Below, in pieces: positions 5,849 to 7,086 of a DNA stretch of 7,086 bases. The stretch is from an uncultured Rhodobacter sp. GTDB lineage: Bacteria; Pseudomonadota; Alphaproteobacteria; Rhodobacterales; Rhodobacteraceae. Position 1 is the stretch's first letter. Each line of letters starts with the position of its first letter. Made by a program: the position numbers and the translations under genes. The stretch is from assembly GCA_937901435.1 (NCBI GenBank), contig CALGTJ010000504.1, positions 1 through 7,086 of the forward strand, written 5' to 3'. The notes under the pieces are model-generated. The model was given only the letters and a program-made list of their open reading frames with translations. It was not told the origin of the DNA and made no database searches.

Positions 5849-6418
5849 ATGAGCGGACAAGATTTGTCTGAAGAGAACCTGACGGCGCCGATCATCCTCG
5901 AAGAAGAAGAAATCGACCTGTCCGATCAGGGATGGGATGACGCCGTGGTGCTGGTCCTGTTCTGGGGCTTGGCCTTTGTCGTGTTTCTTCAGTTCTTTAC
6001 GCGCTACATCCTGAATGATTCCATTGCGTGGACCGAGGAAATCGCGCGCTTCATGCTGATTGGTGTGACCTTCATCGGGGCCATCATGGCCACCCGCAAG
6101 CAAAGCCATATCGCTGTCGAATTCTTTTACCGCTGGATCCCCCGCACCGGGCGACGGATCGCGCAGACCTTTATTGACATCGTGACCACCGGATTTTTCA
6201 TCATGCTGGCCTATTACAGCTCGCAGATCGCCGGACGCACGCGGCAGATGATGGTCTCTCTCGATATTCCGAAATCGACGATCTACTGGATTGTGGCCGC
6301 CGCTTTCGTCTGTATGGCGCTCTATTCTGCGTGGAACACATGGCGACACCTCAGCACCGGCACCAGCAAACTGATCGACCCTGAACTGCATGCGGACCAG
6401 ATCCGCGCCATCGACTAG
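5849..6418 (+). CDS. dctQ: TRAP transporter small permease subunit DctQ
   Basis: This 189-aa inner-membrane protein is the small subunit that scaffolds the large permease DctM and helps dock the binding protein. Four membrane segments are visible at about 31-50, 66-83, 106-126 and 144-164. The family motif RYILNDSIAWTEEIARFML (52-70), with W61, E63 and E64, is intact, followed by GVTFIGA (72-78). The N-terminus carries an acidic stretch (EEEEIDLSDQ, 18-27) before the first segment, and the C-terminus is a short soluble tail. The ATG at 5849 is chosen for AAGGA (5838-5842), 6 nt upstream; starting at 5792 would translate through the hairpin. It follows dctP by 72 nt and precedes dctM by 12 nt, clearly one operon. 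Confidence 0.92.
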   Translation: MSGQDLSEENLTAPIILEEEEIDLSDQGWDDAVVLVLFWGLAFVVFLQFFTRYILNDSIAWTEEIARFMLIGVTFIGAIMATRKQSHIAVEFFYRWIPRTGRRIAQTFIDIVTTGFFIMLAYYSSQIAGRTRQMMVSLDIPKSTIYWIVAAAFVCMALYSAWNTWRHLSTGTSKLIDPELHADQIRAID

Positions 6419-6430
6419 GAGCATCCCCCA

Positions 6431-7086
6431 GTGGACATTATTTGGCTTTTCGTGATGCTGGCGGGCATGTTGGTCTTGGGCATTCCGGTGGCGATTGCCC
6501 TTGCCGGATCTTCGGCGATTTTCATTGTTTTCAATGGCTCACCGCCGCCGATGGTGGTGGCGCACCGCATGATCAACGGGGTTGACAGTTTTCCTCTGCT
6601 CGCGGTTCCCTTTTTCATTCTGGCGGGAAACCTGATGAACACCGCAGGGATCACGGAACGCATCTTTAATTTTGCGCTGGCGCTTGTCGGCTGGATGCGG
6701 GGCGGGCTTGGCCATGTGAACGTAGGCGCGTCCGTGATTTTCGCGGGCATGTCCGGCGCTGCGGTGGCAGACGCGGGCGGGCTTGGCGCAATAGAGATCA
6801 AGGCAATGCGCGACGCCAACTATGACGCGAAATTTGCCGTTGGCATCACGGCGGCCTCGTCAACCATCGGCCCGATCATTCCGCCGTCTCTGCCGATGGT
6901 CATTTACGGGGTCGTCGCGGGGGCCAGCATCGGGCAGTTGTTCGTGGCCGGGTTTATTCCGGGGTTGATGATGGCGCTTTCGCTGATGATCATGATCGCC
7001 ATCATGGCCCGGCGCAAAGGCTTTGGCCGCGATCAGACCTTTTACTGGTCGGTCTTATGGTCGACATTTCAGCGCGCGTTTCTGTC
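6431..7086 (+). CDS. dctM: TRAP transporter large permease subunit DctM, 5' part (3' end outside window)
   Basis: The frame opens at GTG 6431 and runs to the window end without a stop, giving 218 complete codons, about half of the usual length of roughly 430 aa. The protein is the sodium-driven transport channel of the TRAP system. Typical motifs are VPFFILAGNLM (59-69), FAGMSGAAVAD (104-114) and AASSTIGPIIPPS (141-153), the last two being the hairpin and ion/substrate-site regions of this family. Hydrophobic segments lie at about 2-34, 57-73, 97-120, 136-160 and 169-192. The GTG start is preferred because AGGAG (6417-6421), which overlaps the dctQ stop, is 9 nt upstream and the protein then begins with the usual short N-terminal DIIWLFVML stretch. 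The first in-frame ATG (6455) would cut into the first membrane segment. Translational coupling to dctQ is likely. Confidence 0.94.
   Translation, partial: MDIIWLFVMLAGMLVLGIPVAIALAGSSAIFIVFNGSPPPMVVAHRMINGVDSFPLLAVPFFILAGNLMNTAGITERIFNFALALVGWMRGGLGHVNVGASVIFAGMSGAAVADAGGLGAIEIKAMRDANYDAKFAVGITAASSTIGPIIPPSLPMVIYGVVAGASIGQLFVAGFIPGLMMALSLMIMIAIMARRKGFGRDQTFYWSVLWSTFQRAFL

Noticed and set aside
1..7086. Mobile elements, CRISPR arrays, tRNA or rRNA genes, defence or toxin-antitoxin genes
   Set aside because: I looked for transposase-like proteins, regularly spaced repeats and tRNA-like cloverleaves and found none; almost all of the window is accounted for by ordinary genes.

Overview
The window looks like a chromosomal segment of an alphaproteobacterium, most likely Rhodobacterales (Roseobacter group). 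This is inferred from the GC-rich composition, the tightly packed genes, the abundance of transporters and the character of the proteins; no rRNA or other taxonomic marker is present. All eight genes recognised lie on the + strand.

Region 1 (1-3150) is a tungstate uptake locus in the order tupB (3' part only), tupC, tupA, followed by a cytoplasmic regulator candidate. TupA binds the oxyanion in the periplasm, TupB forms the membrane channel and TupC supplies ATP hydrolysis. The fourth gene joins an excisionase-type helix-turn-helix to a periplasmic-binding-protein-like domain. It is a good candidate for a one-component sensor of the same or a related oxyanion (tungstate or molybdate), but no ligand or operator is proven. 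The tupA/regulator junction is rich in structure: a 10-bp inverted repeat spanning the tupA stop, a 9-bp-stem hairpin just after it, and a cluster of CCTGA words.

Region 2 (3151-4655) has a 257-bp intergenic stretch with a weak stem-loop after the regulator gene and a perfect TTGACA hexamer. It is followed by pepT, encoding a complete peptidase T (M20B zinc aminotripeptidase) with all metal ligands in place.

Region 3 (4656-7086) is a TRAP transporter operon: dctP (binding protein), dctQ (small membrane subunit) and dctM (large membrane subunit, cut by the window end). The binding protein resembles the SiaP-type branch and keeps the two arginines used for carboxylate substrates, so an organic acid is the likely cargo; which one cannot be told. 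A 10-bp perfect hairpin lies between dctP and dctQ. Upstream of dctP is a hairpin with an oligo-A run on its left side, which reads as a rho-independent terminator for the minus strand even though no minus-strand gene is evident.

Overall this is mostly ordinary core/accessory metabolism. The most interesting points are the Tup-linked HTH-PBP regulator with possible nearby operator sequences, the minus-strand terminator, and the GC-rich, tail-less hairpins placed after both binding-protein genes. I see no mobile element, CRISPR array, tRNA or rRNA.
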